Part shown: piece by piece, positions 25,853-36,202 of the stretch
Position numbering within the stretch: position 1 is the first letter of the stretch
Layout of the letters: every line of letters begins with the position of its first letter
Source: an uncultured Alphaproteobacteria bacterium
GTDB lineage: Bacteria > Pseudomonadota > Alphaproteobacteria > CAAHEQ01 > UBA3637
DNA: 52,513 bases
Reading direction: 5' to 3'
Assembly (NCBI GenBank): GCA_947586835.1
Contig: CANPXT010000010.1
Span: 1 to 52,513, forward strand
Position numbers and translations under genes: made by a program
Notes under the pieces: model-generated
Databases searched by the model: none
What the model was told of the DNA's origin: nothing
What the model saw: the letters and a program-made list of their open reading frames with translations, nothing else

Positions 25853-27934
25853 TTATTTCAAAAGCATTTTAAAGTCGACCACAACGGCTCTGTCTTTTGT
25901 GACCAAAACAGGATTACCGTCAATGGAGGTAATTTCGGGAATTTCCAAAACAACCTGCTGAATTTTTTTGAGTGTATCAGCCAATGCACCGACAGCTTTC
26001 GGTTCTTCACCCCGAACACCGTTCAAAATGGTGCCGACTTTTGTTTCTTTAATCATGGCATCAAAGTCTTCCGCCGGTAAAATACGCAACGTGGTATCTT
26101 TCATCACTTCCGTATAAATACCACCGGTACCGAACACCATAATACGACCGAAATTCTTATCGGAATTCACACCGATAATCGTTTCCGTTGCTTTCACAAT
26201 CATTTCCTGAATGAGAACGCTGGCACCTTTTAAATTAAACTTGGCAATGGATCCGTTTAATCCGTCCCATGCTTCATTAAAAGAAGCCTCGTCACACACA
26301 TTCAAGTAAATACCTTTCATTTCTGTTTTGTGAAGCGCATCGGGCGCCGATAATTTCAACACCACGGGCGCCGGAAAAATTTTCCGACAAAAATCAAGCG
26401 CTGCCGTTTTATCGGTATAGTTACCGCTCTTCGGATAATCAATTTTGTAATGATCCATAATCATATTGACCGTGCTTTGCGGCAACGACGCCAATTTTTC
26501 ATCTTTGGCTTTTTGAACGGCGGCTTTAATTTCTGCCGGAACCGGCTTTGTTTCTACTGTTACGTCCTTAACGCCGCGATAAGCCATTTGCGCTTTTAAC
26601 AAGCCCAACGAACGAATAATATCAATCGGATATTCATAGTTCAAAATATGGGCTTTTTCTAAAATATCACGCCCTTCTCTCACACGAACACCACCGACAA
26701 ACACGGCAAAAATATTCACGTTCTTATATTGTGGCGCAATTCGAACGATAGCCTCTGCCGTACCGGTTGCATCCGTTACCATTTGCGGTGTTAAAAGCAC
26801 TAAAATATTTTTATATTCACCGCTTTCACACAAAATTTTTAAAGCCGCTTCATATCTGTCTGCCCGCGCATCACCGATCACGTCAATCGGATTTCCGAAA
26901 GAAGCTTCCGCCGGCAATGCTGCCTTCAATGCTTCAATGGTTTTATCGCTCGGACGCGCCAAATCAAGCCCGTTATCTTCGCATAAATCACTCGATAACA
27001 CACCCACACCGCCGGCATTCGTTAAAATAGCAACGGAACCGTCAAACTCATGATGATGCGTATATTGCAAAATTTCCAACAGTCCGAAAAGTTCACGCGT
27101 AGTATAAGCTTGGACGGCGCCTGAACCTTTCAACGCAATTTCCAACACGCGATAATTCGGCGCCAATGATCCGGTATGAGATAAACTGGCTGCTTGCGCT
27201 TTTTGTGATTTTCCCGGCTCCATAATCACAACCGGTTTTGTTTTGGAAACTTCTTTTAACACGCGCAAAAATGCTTTACCGTGTTTTAACGATTCCAAAT
27301 AGAAAATAAACGCTGTTGTGTTTTTATCGTTTTTCAAAGCATCTAACAATTGATCTTCCGCCAACAAAGCTTTGTTACCGATAGAAATAAAATGCGAAAA
27401 ACCGATACCTTTTTCCCTTGCCCAATCCATCAATGCCGAACAATAAGCACCTGATTGCGAAATAAATGCAACATTGCCTTGTGCGGGAAAACCATCTGCA
27501 AAGCTGGCATTTAATTTATCAAATGTGGAAATATGTCCCAAGCAGTTCGGGCCTAATAAATTGATACCGTTTTCGGCACATTTTAAAGCAATACCGTCTT
27601 CCAATTCATGATTACCGACTTCGCCGAATCCTGCCGTAATAATGCTGATGTTTTTGGCTTTATTGGCAACGGCATCATCAATAACCGGCATCGTAAATTT
27701 TGCCGGCACAACAATCACCGCCAAATCGACCGCTTCGGGCAAATCACGCAACGAAGCAAAGCAATCTTTCCCATATAATTGCGTTCCTGCACATTTCGGA
27801 TTCACGGCATATAAACGCCCTTGAAATCCGGCATCGATTAAATTATTGAAAACCACGGCGCCCAACTTTTTCGGATCGTTTGAAACGCCGACAACTGCAA
27901 CGCTTTGCGGATTAAAAAATGAATCTAATGACAT
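25853..27934 (-). CDS. Acetate/acyl-CoA ligase (ADP-forming)
   Basis: It interconverts acyl-CoA + ADP + Pi with the free acid + ATP, so it can conserve energy by substrate-level phosphorylation when acetate is excreted. The ATG at 27934 is preferred over the longer frame because AAAGGAG lies 6 bp before it, giving 693 residues. Domains: CoA-binding Rossmann domain (about 1-130, FFNPQSVAVVGVSN), succinyl-CoA-ligase-like domain with the phospho-His loop SLSHTGSLA (about 240), and a C-terminal ATP-grasp domain (about 480-693, VVLKLSAPDALHKTEMKGIY). Alpha and beta parts are fused in one chain. Together with the clostridial ferredoxin it suggests fermentative metabolism. A protein-acetyltransferase relative is excluded because there is no GNAT domain. 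Confidence 0.9.
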   Translation of the reverse strand: MSLDSFFNPQSVAVVGVSNDPKKLGAVVFNNLIDAGFQGRLYAVNPKCAGTQLYGKDCFASLRDLPEAVDLAVIVVPAKFTMPVIDDAVANKAKNISIITAGFGEVGNHELEDGIALKCAENGINLLGPNCLGHISTFDKLNASFADGFPAQGNVAFISQSGAYCSALMDWAREKGIGFSHFISIGNKALLAEDQLLDALKNDKNTTAFIFYLESLKHGKAFLRVLKEVSKTKPVVIMEPGKSQKAQAASLSHTGSLAPNYRVLEIALKGSGAVQAYTTRELFGLLEILQYTHHHEFDGSVAILTNAGGVGVLSSDLCEDNGLDLARPSDKTIEALKAALPAEASFGNPIDVIGDARADRYEAALKILCESGEYKNILVLLTPQMVTDATGTAEAIVRIAPQYKNVNIFAVFVGGVRVREGRDILEKAHILNYEYPIDIIRSLGLLKAQMAYRGVKDVTVETKPVPAEIKAAVQKAKDEKLASLPQSTVNMIMDHYKIDYPKSGNYTDKTAALDFCRKIFPAPVVLKLSAPDALHKTEMKGIYLNVCDEASFNEAWDGLNGSIAKFNLKGASVLIQEMIVKATETIIGVNSDKNFGRIMVFGTGGIYTEVMKDTTLRILPAEDFDAMIKETKVGTILNGVRGEEPKAVGALADTLKKIQQVVLEIPEITSIDGNPVLVTKDRAVVVDFKMLLK

Positions 27935-28033
27935 ATAATCTCCTTTATTTTTATGTGATGTGATATTCCAATCCGACACATCTTCGGACATACTTTATGA
28001 AACAGGCAACCCTGCTTCACAGTTTTAAAAAAG

Positions 28034-31000
28034 CTAATCTGATCGACGAACGGAACCTCTCATTCCCGTTCCGACGGTTAAGTTCATAACTTCTTCTTCT
28101 GCCTCTGAATCCCCAAAAGCAGTTCCGCTCAACCCATTTGATACCTCGTTTACACTTTTTTCCGTTGCATCCGATGACTTATTTTCACTTTCTCCCTCTT
28201 TTGAAATATGCCCGCGAATACGCATACGAACTTCATCGGACAATACACCGTTTGATTGACTGTTTTCTTCTTCATCATGGGCTTTCATCTCACTGTTCGA
28301 CGGCAATTGACTCTGTTCCTCTTGCGCCTTTCCGCCTCTGCCGTTTTCGGATAACAAAGGTGTCATGGCAACCGCTTGCGGATCAAAACGCAAAACATAT
28401 TGATACCCTTTTAACACTTTCAAATAAGCCGTTTTACACCGTGCCATATGTGATAAATGCTCTTCATCGGTTTCGTTCGGCAAAGGAAGAGAAGCGGAAA
28501 TGGTTGACAGTGTTTTGGCATATTCCGCCGTTAACGGCACCAACTTTTGAACAATTTCAATATCAGGATAATCATCGCTGATGCGTTCAATTTCCCGTTG
28601 CATAGCATTAGCTTGTTTTTCCAAGGCACGAATGAATTTACGATCATCAAAGAACTTATCGTTTGTAGCTTCGGCAACGGCTTCATCAGCTTTTAACACG
28701 GCTAACCGCGATTGCTCGGTCAATTGAATGTATTCGGCATCGGTCAAGTTTTCTTTAACGGACAAATTATTCATAAACTCTAATGCATCTTGAGCGCTTT
28801 GCAATAATTGCAATGCTCGTGAGTTATCGCCGGTTTGAACTTTGGCCGACGCCGTTTTAACCGCCTGGCGTGCCGTTTGAACCGCTTGACGCGCTTTTTC
28901 TTCCCGTTCGTTCCGAGCTTTAGAAGCTTGCTCTTCTTGCGCTGCCTGCGCTTTCTTTTCAATTTGTTCATTATCGGCCCGAACCACATCAGCAACGGAA
29001 GCAGATAAATCAACATAATTTGTCAGATAAGAAAGCTGTCCTAATTTTCCTTTGACGGACAACGCAAACGGCGGATAATCAGGACGTTCCGTTAAAGAAA
29101 GCGGCGTTGATATATCTAAATCACGCGATGATAATCCCCATACAATCTGCATCGGATCAGATAAAAAGCCTTTGCCTTTCAAAGCCGAATCCAGTGCCTT
29201 TACTTGCCCGTTATCAACGGTATAATCACCGGAAACACTTTCAATAAGCGTTTTGCCGGAGGTTAGCAACCGCAAAAGAGCCTTATCGAATGTTGCCTGC
29301 GGAACTCGATTTTGAATGGCTCGGTCAACCAAAGCTTCTATTTTCTCAATATTAGTGCCGACCCATGTAATATTCTGCCAATCAAAATGCCCGTTTCCGT
29401 TTAAACGGGATATCATTTCGGCCGGTGATTTTCCTTTCGCGCTTAAATGTCCGTCAACCGACATAATTCCATCGCCGATCGACATATTTTTAAGTGTAAT
29501 AATGTTATTATTCATCGGCATATTTTCTATTTTAAAATCAAAAGTAATTTCGGGCTCTTTTTGCCACGAAAGCGACCCGTTTAATTGAAGAGGAGCCGAT
29601 TCGCTTCCCAATGTGCCCGTTAAGTTTTTCAGCGTTATCTTCTGTTCGTTCAATGAGGCTTCCAACACGACATTTTTGACTTCAAAATCATCATATATCA
29701 ATTGTGCCGTTTTAACGATAATATGTTGATTCAATTTATCTAATTTTGAAAGCCCCAATACTTTTTGCGAATCCAATCCCGTATAAGAAATATTTCGCAA
29801 CTCATTCCAAATATATTTATTGACATCAAACGACGGCGTTTCAATGTTTAAATCTAATAAACCGTTTTCACCGGCAGAATAACGGCCGTCTAAATTCAGC
29901 TGATTTTGACCGATTTGCAACACACCGTTCGTAAAAGCAATATCCTTTGCCGTACCGTTCACGGTGGCATTGAGTTTCATCAATCCGTTTAACGCGTTAT
30001 TGATGTTGTTATAGCCGACAATACTCGACATAAAACGATAAAAATTCGGATACGAAATATACACATTCATATCGCGATATTGAACCTCTTCTTTACTCGT
30101 ATCTATTTTACCGCTGAAAGAAGTTTCCATATCGGCAGCCTTTGACTGCAAAGCCACATTCCAAATATTTTCAGATTCGGCAACATCCAAATTCATTTCA
30201 AAAGCTTTTAAGTTTTTCAAAAAAGCATTATCGGTTGAAAGATGTGCTTTTCCCAAAAATAAACCCAATTCACCGGTTTTAAAATCAATTTTCATACTCG
30301 ATATGCCGACATTTTCCGTACCGACACCCTTAAACTCACCGGATCCGGTTAGAGAAGCGTTGGCCATTTTTTGCGTTTCAAAAGAATCAATTTTTAAAAC
30401 CTGATCATTTACGGAAGCTTTCAAAGCGGCTTCTTCCATCGGCATGGCATGAAAACGCACGTTTTTCAATTTTAAATCAATTTCACCGTTAAATGTTTTT
30501 AAAAACGCAGCGTTTTGCAAATAATTTTTAATTAACGTAACCGATTTCGTCACATCGGCGGCCTCTTTAGGCGGTTGATACCCGCTGTAAGCATCAAAAT
30601 CTATACTGTCAATATTCAAATGTGTTTTGATTTGCGGCAGTTTATCGGTTTTCACATACGAAAGATTGCCCGATACTTTGCTTTTGTCAAAATCAAGGGA
30701 TTGAATATCCACGGTATATTGATTGGGATAAAGAATAACTTGCCCGTTAAATTTAACTTTTTTCAAAAGCGAATCGGGTATATTTTTCACATCGATATAA
30801 TTAAGCAACAACGATTTAGCACTTTCGGAAGAAGCGGCAATCAACAAATCCAGCCCGATTTTATCATCTTTCGTTAAAGTTCTGCCCGAAAAAGTAAGTG
30901 TCGTATTCCCCGATAACGAAGCTTTGCCGTTTTCAATCAAAAGCCGATTATTTTTCTTAATCAAATCGACGGAAAAGTTTTTCACGTTTTCTTTTTTCCA

Positions 31001-32119
31001 CAACAATTCTTTAATGTTGATTTTTAACGTGACATTCGGCAGTTTTTCATCGGTAAGTTGTTGTAAATTCATATCAGACAAAATACTTTGCCATTGAGAA
31101 TAATCAAACCGATTAAAGCCCAAAGTTGATGTATAAAATATTTGATTATCTTTTTCTTCCCGTGTAAAGGAACCGGACAAAGCCACCGAATCTTCCTGAT
31201 TGCCAAACCGAATAATGAAATTCTTTAACATTTCTTTATCATAATTGGTTTCATATCCGAAACTGCCCATGGACGGTACGTTCAAAGACGGATCAAGCGG
31301 CTTAATATTCATTAATTTTAAAAAGTCATTCGGTCGTGTAACATTAAATGAGCCGTCAGCCGTTATTTTCGGTGCACTTTTTTCACTGAGTAAAATGGTA
31401 CCGTTCACGTCATCCAATGAAAAATTACCGTCTTCACCGCTCAAATTCATTTGAAAACGAACCGGCGCATCATCTTTTATTCTGTCCAATCGTATTTGAG
31501 CCGCAATCGTTTTACTTAACGCCTCAAACGTACCCGTAAAAGAATAAGGGCCCTGCAACGATTCCAATGAAATGGTACCGTTCACTTTTTGAAAAACCAA
31601 TTCTGTTTTATCCGAGTGATTATCATATTCCAAAATACCGTTTTTAACTGTCAACGCATTTACACGCGTTTGATTCACATCACTCGTCATTAATTCTCTG
31701 TCTAAATTATCATTAATATCGACGAACAAAAACGGAAAATTCCAGTTTGTTTCCGAATCGCTTAAACGTTCCATATAAATTTTCGGCTCATCAATTTCAA
31801 TACGATTAATCACCAGCGGTTCTTTAAAGAAAGACATTAAATCAAACTGAACGATAACCGTTTTTGCCTCCAACATACTTCGATACATGGAATTAGGCAC
31901 ATTGGACAAAGTAACGTCGTGCATAATGATCTGCGGTGCCGGAAACCAGCTGACCTGTGTTTCGCCCGTAATGGCAAAATCACGTCCCGTCAAATCGGAA
32001 ACCCCCTTAACGACTTGTTGTTGAAAAGCGTTAGCATTAAAGGAATGTACGATAAAAAAACTTAATCCACCAACGATCAACAAGGCTAAAATAAACAGCA
32101 TTGAGAGAAATTTTTTCAT
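28034..32119 (-). CDS. Giant AsmA-family envelope protein
   Basis: A 1361-residue protein with an N-terminal anchor (MLFILALLIVGGLSFFIV, about residues 7-24), then an AsmA-type start (LTGRDFAITGETQVSWFPAP). Repetitive beta-strand segments run to about residue 1030 and end in an AsmA-like C-terminal region (VSGDYTVDNGQVKALDSALK, near 965). AsmA/TamB-type proteins are thought to form bridges for phospholipid transport to the outer membrane. E. coli AsmA has 617 residues, so this one is much longer. The last 300 residues are unusual: an Ala/Glu/Lys coiled coil (QIEKKAQAAQEEQASKARNE onwards) and a charged disordered tail. It lies 98 bp after trkH on the same strand. Confidence 0.85.
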   Translation of the reverse strand: MKKFLSMLFILALLIVGGLSFFIVHSFNANAFQQQVVKGVSDLTGRDFAITGETQVSWFPAPQIIMHDVTLSNVPNSMYRSMLEAKTVIVQFDLMSFFKEPLVINRIEIDEPKIYMERLSDSETNWNFPFLFVDINDNLDRELMTSDVNQTRVNALTVKNGILEYDNHSDKTELVFQKVNGTISLESLQGPYSFTGTFEALSKTIAAQIRLDRIKDDAPVRFQMNLSGEDGNFSLDDVNGTILLSEKSAPKITADGSFNVTRPNDFLKLMNIKPLDPSLNVPSMGSFGYETNYDKEMLKNFIIRFGNQEDSVALSGSFTREEKDNQIFYTSTLGFNRFDYSQWQSILSDMNLQQLTDEKLPNVTLKINIKELLWKKENVKNFSVDLIKKNNRLLIENGKASLSGNTTLTFSGRTLTKDDKIGLDLLIAASSESAKSLLLNYIDVKNIPDSLLKKVKFNGQVILYPNQYTVDIQSLDFDKSKVSGNLSYVKTDKLPQIKTHLNIDSIDFDAYSGYQPPKEAADVTKSVTLIKNYLQNAAFLKTFNGEIDLKLKNVRFHAMPMEEAALKASVNDQVLKIDSFETQKMANASLTGSGEFKGVGTENVGISSMKIDFKTGELGLFLGKAHLSTDNAFLKNLKAFEMNLDVAESENIWNVALQSKAADMETSFSGKIDTSKEEVQYRDMNVYISYPNFYRFMSSIVGYNNINNALNGLMKLNATVNGTAKDIAFTNGVLQIGQNQLNLDGRYSAGENGLLDLNIETPSFDVNKYIWNELRNISYTGLDSQKVLGLSKLDKLNQHIIVKTAQLIYDDFEVKNVVLEASLNEQKITLKNLTGTLGSESAPLQLNGSLSWQKEPEITFDFKIENMPMNNNIITLKNMSIGDGIMSVDGHLSAKGKSPAEMISRLNGNGHFDWQNITWVGTNIEKIEALVDRAIQNRVPQATFDKALLRLLTSGKTLIESVSGDYTVDNGQVKALDSALKGKGFLSDPMQIVWGLSSRDLDISTPLSLTERPDYPPFALSVKGKLGQLSYLTNYVDLSASVADVVRADNEQIEKKAQAAQEEQASKARNEREEKARQAVQTARQAVKTASAKVQTGDNSRALQLLQSAQDALEFMNNLSVKENLTDAEYIQLTEQSRLAVLKADEAVAEATNDKFFDDRKFIRALEKQANAMQREIERISDDYPDIEIVQKLVPLTAEYAKTLSTISASLPLPNETDEEHLSHMARCKTAYLKVLKGYQYVLRFDPQAVAMTPLLSENGRGGKAQEEQSQLPSNSEMKAHDEEENSQSNGVLSDEVRMRIRGHISKEGESENKSSDATEKSVNEVSNGLSGTAFGDSEAEEEVMNLTVGTGMRGSVRRSD

Positions 32120-32217
32120 ACTTCATCCTATCTTATTTTACAAGTGATTTTGTTATACCAATTTTTTACAAAAAAAGAAAGCATTTTTTTAACGTTTTTG
32201 AAAAAAATATTTCTCTT

Positions 32218-33681
32218 TTAAATATTTCGTTTCCAGAAAAAGGGAACAAGCAAAACAAAGACAGCGACAAACTCCAATCGTCCGATAATCATTAACAGCG
32301 TCATTACCACTTTTGCACCGGCGGGTAATAAAGCAAACGTTTGATCGGGTCCGATCAATTTTCCCAATGCCGGTCCCATATTCGACAGCGAGGCTACGGC
32401 ACCCGACAAACTGGTAATTAAATCAAGACCGAATAACGATAAAAGCACTGCTCCGACAGAAGCGCAAACGGCATATAATCCCATAAAAACCAAAACGCCT
32501 GTTACCACATCTTCCGTCACGGGCTTACTCCCGTAACGCGGAATGAAAATACCTTTCGGACGCGCCGCACTTTTCAGCTTTGCCCGAATGGTTTTAAACA
32601 AAATCGCATAGCGAAAAATTTTAATACCGCCCGAGGTGGATCCCGTACAGGCACCCGATAACAACAGGAAAAAGAAAATAACGGTTGCATAAGTTCCCCA
32701 AGTTTCATAATTAACCGTTACGAAGCCGGTTGTCGAAACAATGGAAATCACGCTAAATGCCGTTGAACGCAACACTTCCGACAAGGCGTGATTATCAAAC
32801 GATGCCTGATGCCAGCGAACGGCGGCAAGAAATAAAATCAGCCCGATACAAAAAAAACAAAAATATTTAATTTGTTCGTTATTACGAATCGCGTCAAAAT
32901 TACGCGTTAACACCCACCATCCGATACCGAGCGGCAATCCGCCGATAAACATAAAGAAAACCAAAATCCAATCAATAACGGGACTGTTAAAATAAGCAAT
33001 AGATTCGTTATGCGTGGAAAAACCGCCGGTTGCCACAACGCTCATGGCATGATTAACGGCATCAAACCAATCCATACCGCCGGCATACAGTAAAATTGTT
33101 GCCAGTAAAGTTAAAAAAACAAAGAAAACAGCAATACCCAGTATGTTTTTGGACATGGTCGGGGCATCTCTGTCCGATTCACCGGACATTTCAATATTAA
33201 ACAATTGCATACCGCCGATTTGCAACGTCGGTAAAATTAAAATGGCGACCACCAAAATACCGATTCCCCCCATCCAATGCATTAACGAACGCCAAAAAAG
33301 CGTGCCGGGAGAAAGACGCGATAAATCAGCAATAACGGTTGCGCCCGTTGTCGTTAAACCGGAAGTTGCTTCAAACAACGCATCGACAAACGACATATTC
33401 AATCCCAAAAAGCAAAACGGCAACGATGAAAACAAAACAAACGCTGCCCAAACAAGCGTGGTAACAATAAACATTTCTTTGGTACGAAGCGGGGTATGAC
33501 GCACATCGGTGATCAACAACAAAATTATTCCGACTGCCACCGTTAACGTACTGGTCAAAGCAAAAACAGCCGATGACTGCGAAAAGCCCCAAAACCAATC
33601 AACGGCTGCAGGCAACAGCATCATCAGACCGCCAATGACGGTCATAAATCCGATAATTGAAAAAATTAAGCGAAAGCGCAT
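32218..33681 (-). CDS. trkH: Trk potassium uptake transmembrane protein
   Basis: Potassium-translocating subunit of the Trk system; it normally needs the cytosolic TrkA, which is absent here. The 487-residue start at 33681 is chosen for AAAGGA six bases upstream; the frame opens further with TTG and another ATG. Four pore loops are visible: SGLTTTGATV, VVATGGFSTHN, IVSTTGFVTVNYETW and SLSNMGPALG. These supply the filter glycines. GSTSGGIKIFR is a further conserved Trk/Ktr loop. Eight or more helices surround them. Divergent from the YD-repeat gene. Confidence 0.95.
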   Translation of the reverse strand: MRFRLIFSIIGFMTVIGGLMMLLPAAVDWFWGFSQSSAVFALTSTLTVAVGIILLLITDVRHTPLRTKEMFIVTTLVWAAFVLFSSLPFCFLGLNMSFVDALFEATSGLTTTGATVIADLSRLSPGTLFWRSLMHWMGGIGILVVAILILPTLQIGGMQLFNIEMSGESDRDAPTMSKNILGIAVFFVFLTLLATILLYAGGMDWFDAVNHAMSVVATGGFSTHNESIAYFNSPVIDWILVFFMFIGGLPLGIGWWVLTRNFDAIRNNEQIKYFCFFCIGLILFLAAVRWHQASFDNHALSEVLRSTAFSVISIVSTTGFVTVNYETWGTYATVIFFFLLLSGACTGSTSGGIKIFRYAILFKTIRAKLKSAARPKGIFIPRYGSKPVTEDVVTGVLVFMGLYAVCASVGAVLLSLFGLDLITSLSGAVASLSNMGPALGKLIGPDQTFALLPAGAKVVMTLLMIIGRLEFVAVFVLLVPFFWKRNI

Positions 33682-33983
33682 CATCAATCCTTTTTCATTT
33701 TAAGGGGTATTTTATACAATCTTTTTTAAAAAATCAAATAAAAAAAGACAAGATTATCATAAATAAATATTTTTAAGAAAAGTTCAAAAAAAGAGTGTAT
33801 TATAACTTATCAAAACAATAAAATCATCCCATACGATATAAATCAGTGCACACAAAATAAATTTTTTTTGCGGAAAGTGAAAAAAAGTGTTGCCAAAAAC
33901 GACCTTTATTGCTATACTGAAGCATAGACTTTGTTTCTATAAAATACAGGCTTTGCTTTAATTATTTTACAAGGAGAAAAAAA
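33682..33983. other. Divergent intergenic region
   Basis: About 300 bp of AT-rich DNA between trkH and the YD-repeat-like gene. It contains the promoter at 33890-33918; no other gene is supported. Confidence 0.6.
33890..33918 (+). promoter_or_regulatory. Near-consensus sigma70 promoter
   Basis: TTGCCA (33890-33895), exactly 17-bp spacer, TATACT (33913-33918). It drives the 634-residue YD-repeat-like gene with a 5' UTR of about 60 nt. Confidence 0.75.
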
Positions 33984-35888
33984 ATGGCAATAAATGTGAA
34001 AGAATCAACAGATTCACTCGGGAATAAAACTCAAACGGTTTACAATGACGACATTAAAGTCCATGAAATTGAGTATAATCCCGACGGAAAGGAAAGCTCC
34101 AGAACCGAATATACGTCGGAAGGTGTCAAGCAAAAAGAAACACGGTACGATTATGATAAAAACACGACAACCATAGACTTATTTGATGAAAAGGGAGAAA
34201 TAAAATCATCCGAAAAGAGTGATTCCACAACAGGCAAGCTGCTGGAAGAAAAGCATTATACCAATGGAAGAATGACAAGTCGGCTCTTGCCAAACGATGG
34301 AAAAGAAAACTTAAAATTAAAGACAAACACAGAGGGATATGACATTGAAGTTGATGATTCGCATTATTTAGAAAAATATGAAGACGAATATGATCCTGAA
34401 AAACGCACTTCTTTGATATGGCACTCAATTGACGATCGCAATGAAAGCTATGCTTCAGAGGTCTTTTTTGATACACACGGCAATGTAACCCGAATGGAAG
34501 AAGTTGATGATTATGAGACACGAACACTGCATTTTAATCGTCAACAAGTGAAAGAAACAAATTCTCGCTTTGAAGATGAAGACAGACGACTGGCTGTTAT
34601 CAACGGTGACTTAAAAGTTGTTGAAATTAACAGTAAAAACGGAAAGAATCAGCCGGTAACGGAAGAATTTGGGTATGATAAGGATAATTATTTAACATCT
34701 CATAAAGTTCAAGACTTTGATGAAAACGGCAACAAACGTGAAAGCATCACACATTATAACGCAAAAGAATCTCCAGAAACAGTATCAATATCAGACATTG
34801 AAGATCTTGAGAGACAGACATCATGGACAAGAGAAACACTTGTTAACGGTGTTTTAAGGGAAAGAACGCATAATGATTTTCTGAAAGGTGATGATGAACG
34901 TCATCGGGTTGTAACAACACGCTATGATGAAAACGGTGAAATAAGCTCAATAACATCAACAACATCTCAAAATGATTCTCTTAAGGATGTGAAAAGGGAT
35001 GCTGTTGTTGAATACGACAAAAATAAAGACTTTTATGAATTCAACTTATACCAAAAAAAAGGCGATCAAATTGTTTATAGAAAAATACCTTACAAAGGTG
35101 TATGGCACAGTTCTGAACGTGATCGTAATGTGTTAAATAATCCGTTTTCTCATATAAAGGATCCTTTTGAAGGAAATTTCAACAAGGAAATAATTGAAAT
35201 AAATGGAAAAGGAGAAGATGTTAAAAGAACGGCATTTGACGCAAATGGAAATTATACGGTAACAACCTATCCTGATCCTGCTTTTTTAAGAGATTATTTA
35301 CATTATGATTATTTACCGGAATATTTTTCAAATCTTGATAAAATGCCGTACAAAAGTGAGGAAAAATACGATTTACACAATAATTTAGTTTCACGCAAAA
35401 TAAGAAATGAAGAAAATAATGAAGAAACAATTTCTCTTTATGAAAACAACAAACTGGTTTCGCAAACAACTCTTAAAGACAATAAAGAAGAAAAAATTGA
35501 GTATAACGAAACGGGATTACCGATGTCACAGGTTACAAATCAAGGTGAAACAACAATTAAGAAAACCTTTGATAATCGGGGGTTAGTATCAACGGAAGTG
35601 AAAGATAAAAACGGAAGAATTGTGGAAGATGCAAAAGGAAATGCAACTTATTATGATCAGAATGGCAATAAAATTAATCCCATGAGTGATGCCGAGTTTA
35701 AAGCGCTGGCAAATAGCCCGGAAGGACAAGAATTTATATCGGAAATGTTGAATAAGCCGAGTGAAGAGAAAAAGCAACCCAATGCATCGGGAACATTACA
35801 AGCCAACAGCGCCAATCGTTTGACTGACGAAAAACCAACGGAGTCTCAAGAAGAAATAACGAGATTTCATCCAAATGAACATGAGTAA
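33984..35888 (+). CDS. YD-repeat-like protein of unknown function
   Basis: A 634-residue, very hydrophilic and charged protein. It has no signal peptide or membrane helix. It is made of irregular short units resembling the YD repeats of RHS proteins: TRYDENGEISSITS, KTFDNRGLVSTEV, EEKYDLHNNLVSRKI, EYNPDGKESSRTEY and EEFGYDKDNYLTSHK. No RHS core (DPxGL) motif or toxin domain follows; the C-terminus is disordered (KPSEEKKQPNASGTLQANSA). It has a near-consensus promoter, AAGGAG before the ATG and a strong terminator, so it appears to be a well-expressed single gene. Function unknown. A secreted protein exported by a non-Sec route, or a cytosolic scaffold, are both possible. Confidence 0.7.
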   Translation: MAINVKESTDSLGNKTQTVYNDDIKVHEIEYNPDGKESSRTEYTSEGVKQKETRYDYDKNTTTIDLFDEKGEIKSSEKSDSTTGKLLEEKHYTNGRMTSRLLPNDGKENLKLKTNTEGYDIEVDDSHYLEKYEDEYDPEKRTSLIWHSIDDRNESYASEVFFDTHGNVTRMEEVDDYETRTLHFNRQQVKETNSRFEDEDRRLAVINGDLKVVEINSKNGKNQPVTEEFGYDKDNYLTSHKVQDFDENGNKRESITHYNAKESPETVSISDIEDLERQTSWTRETLVNGVLRERTHNDFLKGDDERHRVVTTRYDENGEISSITSTTSQNDSLKDVKRDAVVEYDKNKDFYEFNLYQKKGDQIVYRKIPYKGVWHSSERDRNVLNNPFSHIKDPFEGNFNKEIIEINGKGEDVKRTAFDANGNYTVTTYPDPAFLRDYLHYDYLPEYFSNLDKMPYKSEEKYDLHNNLVSRKIRNEENNEETISLYENNKLVSQTTLKDNKEEKIEYNETGLPMSQVTNQGETTIKKTFDNRGLVSTEVKDKNGRIVEDAKGNATYYDQNGNKINPMSDAEFKALANSPEGQEFISEMLNKPSEEKKQPNASGTLQANSANRLTDEKPTESQEEITRFHPNEHE

Positions 35889-35925
35889 AGATGTCAACTC
35901 TTTAACAATCATGTTTCTCAGATAA

Positions 35926-35954
35926 AAAAACAGCCGACAAGGCTGTTTTTTTTT
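35926..35954 (+). terminator. Terminator of the YD-repeat-like gene
   Basis: AAAAACAGCC (35926-35935), GACAA loop, GGCTGTTTTT (35941-35950) and further T. Confidence 0.92.
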
Positions 35955-36023
35955 AATTTCCGCTTTTTTTATTACCGGTTACCTGATTGTTTTTAAGTAT
36001 TTGAAATATAAAGAAAAGCATGC

Positions 36024-36058
36024 GTTGCAAAAACGGTCGTTTTTTGCAACACTTTTTT
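36024..36058 (+). terminator. Second hairpin with T run
   Basis: GTTGCAAAAACG (36024-36035) pairs with CGTTTTTTGCAAC (36038-36050) with one bulge and a very short loop, followed by ACTTTTTTT. It is separate from the terminator 70 bp upstream. It may be a back-up terminator or an operator. Confidence 0.55.
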
Positions 36059-36189
36059 TCACTTTTCATAAAAAAATTTTATTTCGTTCAGTTTCCTTTC
36101 GTTTTTAAGGGTTTATTTTAAAAGGTTTTTTTGCATTGTTTGATAAAAATAGCGCAAAAAAAGTGCACCAACTAGACCACCCTTTATTT

Positions 36190-36195
36190 TATAAT
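36190..36195 (+). promoter_or_regulatory. -10 box of the prepilin transcript
   Basis: A consensus TATAAT 117 bp before the prepilin ATG. The -35 position (ACCAAC) is poor, which would fit an activator-dependent promoter. The palindromic GTGCAC lies just upstream at 36163-36168. Confidence 0.5.
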
Positions 36196-36202
36196 AAAAG
36201 TT

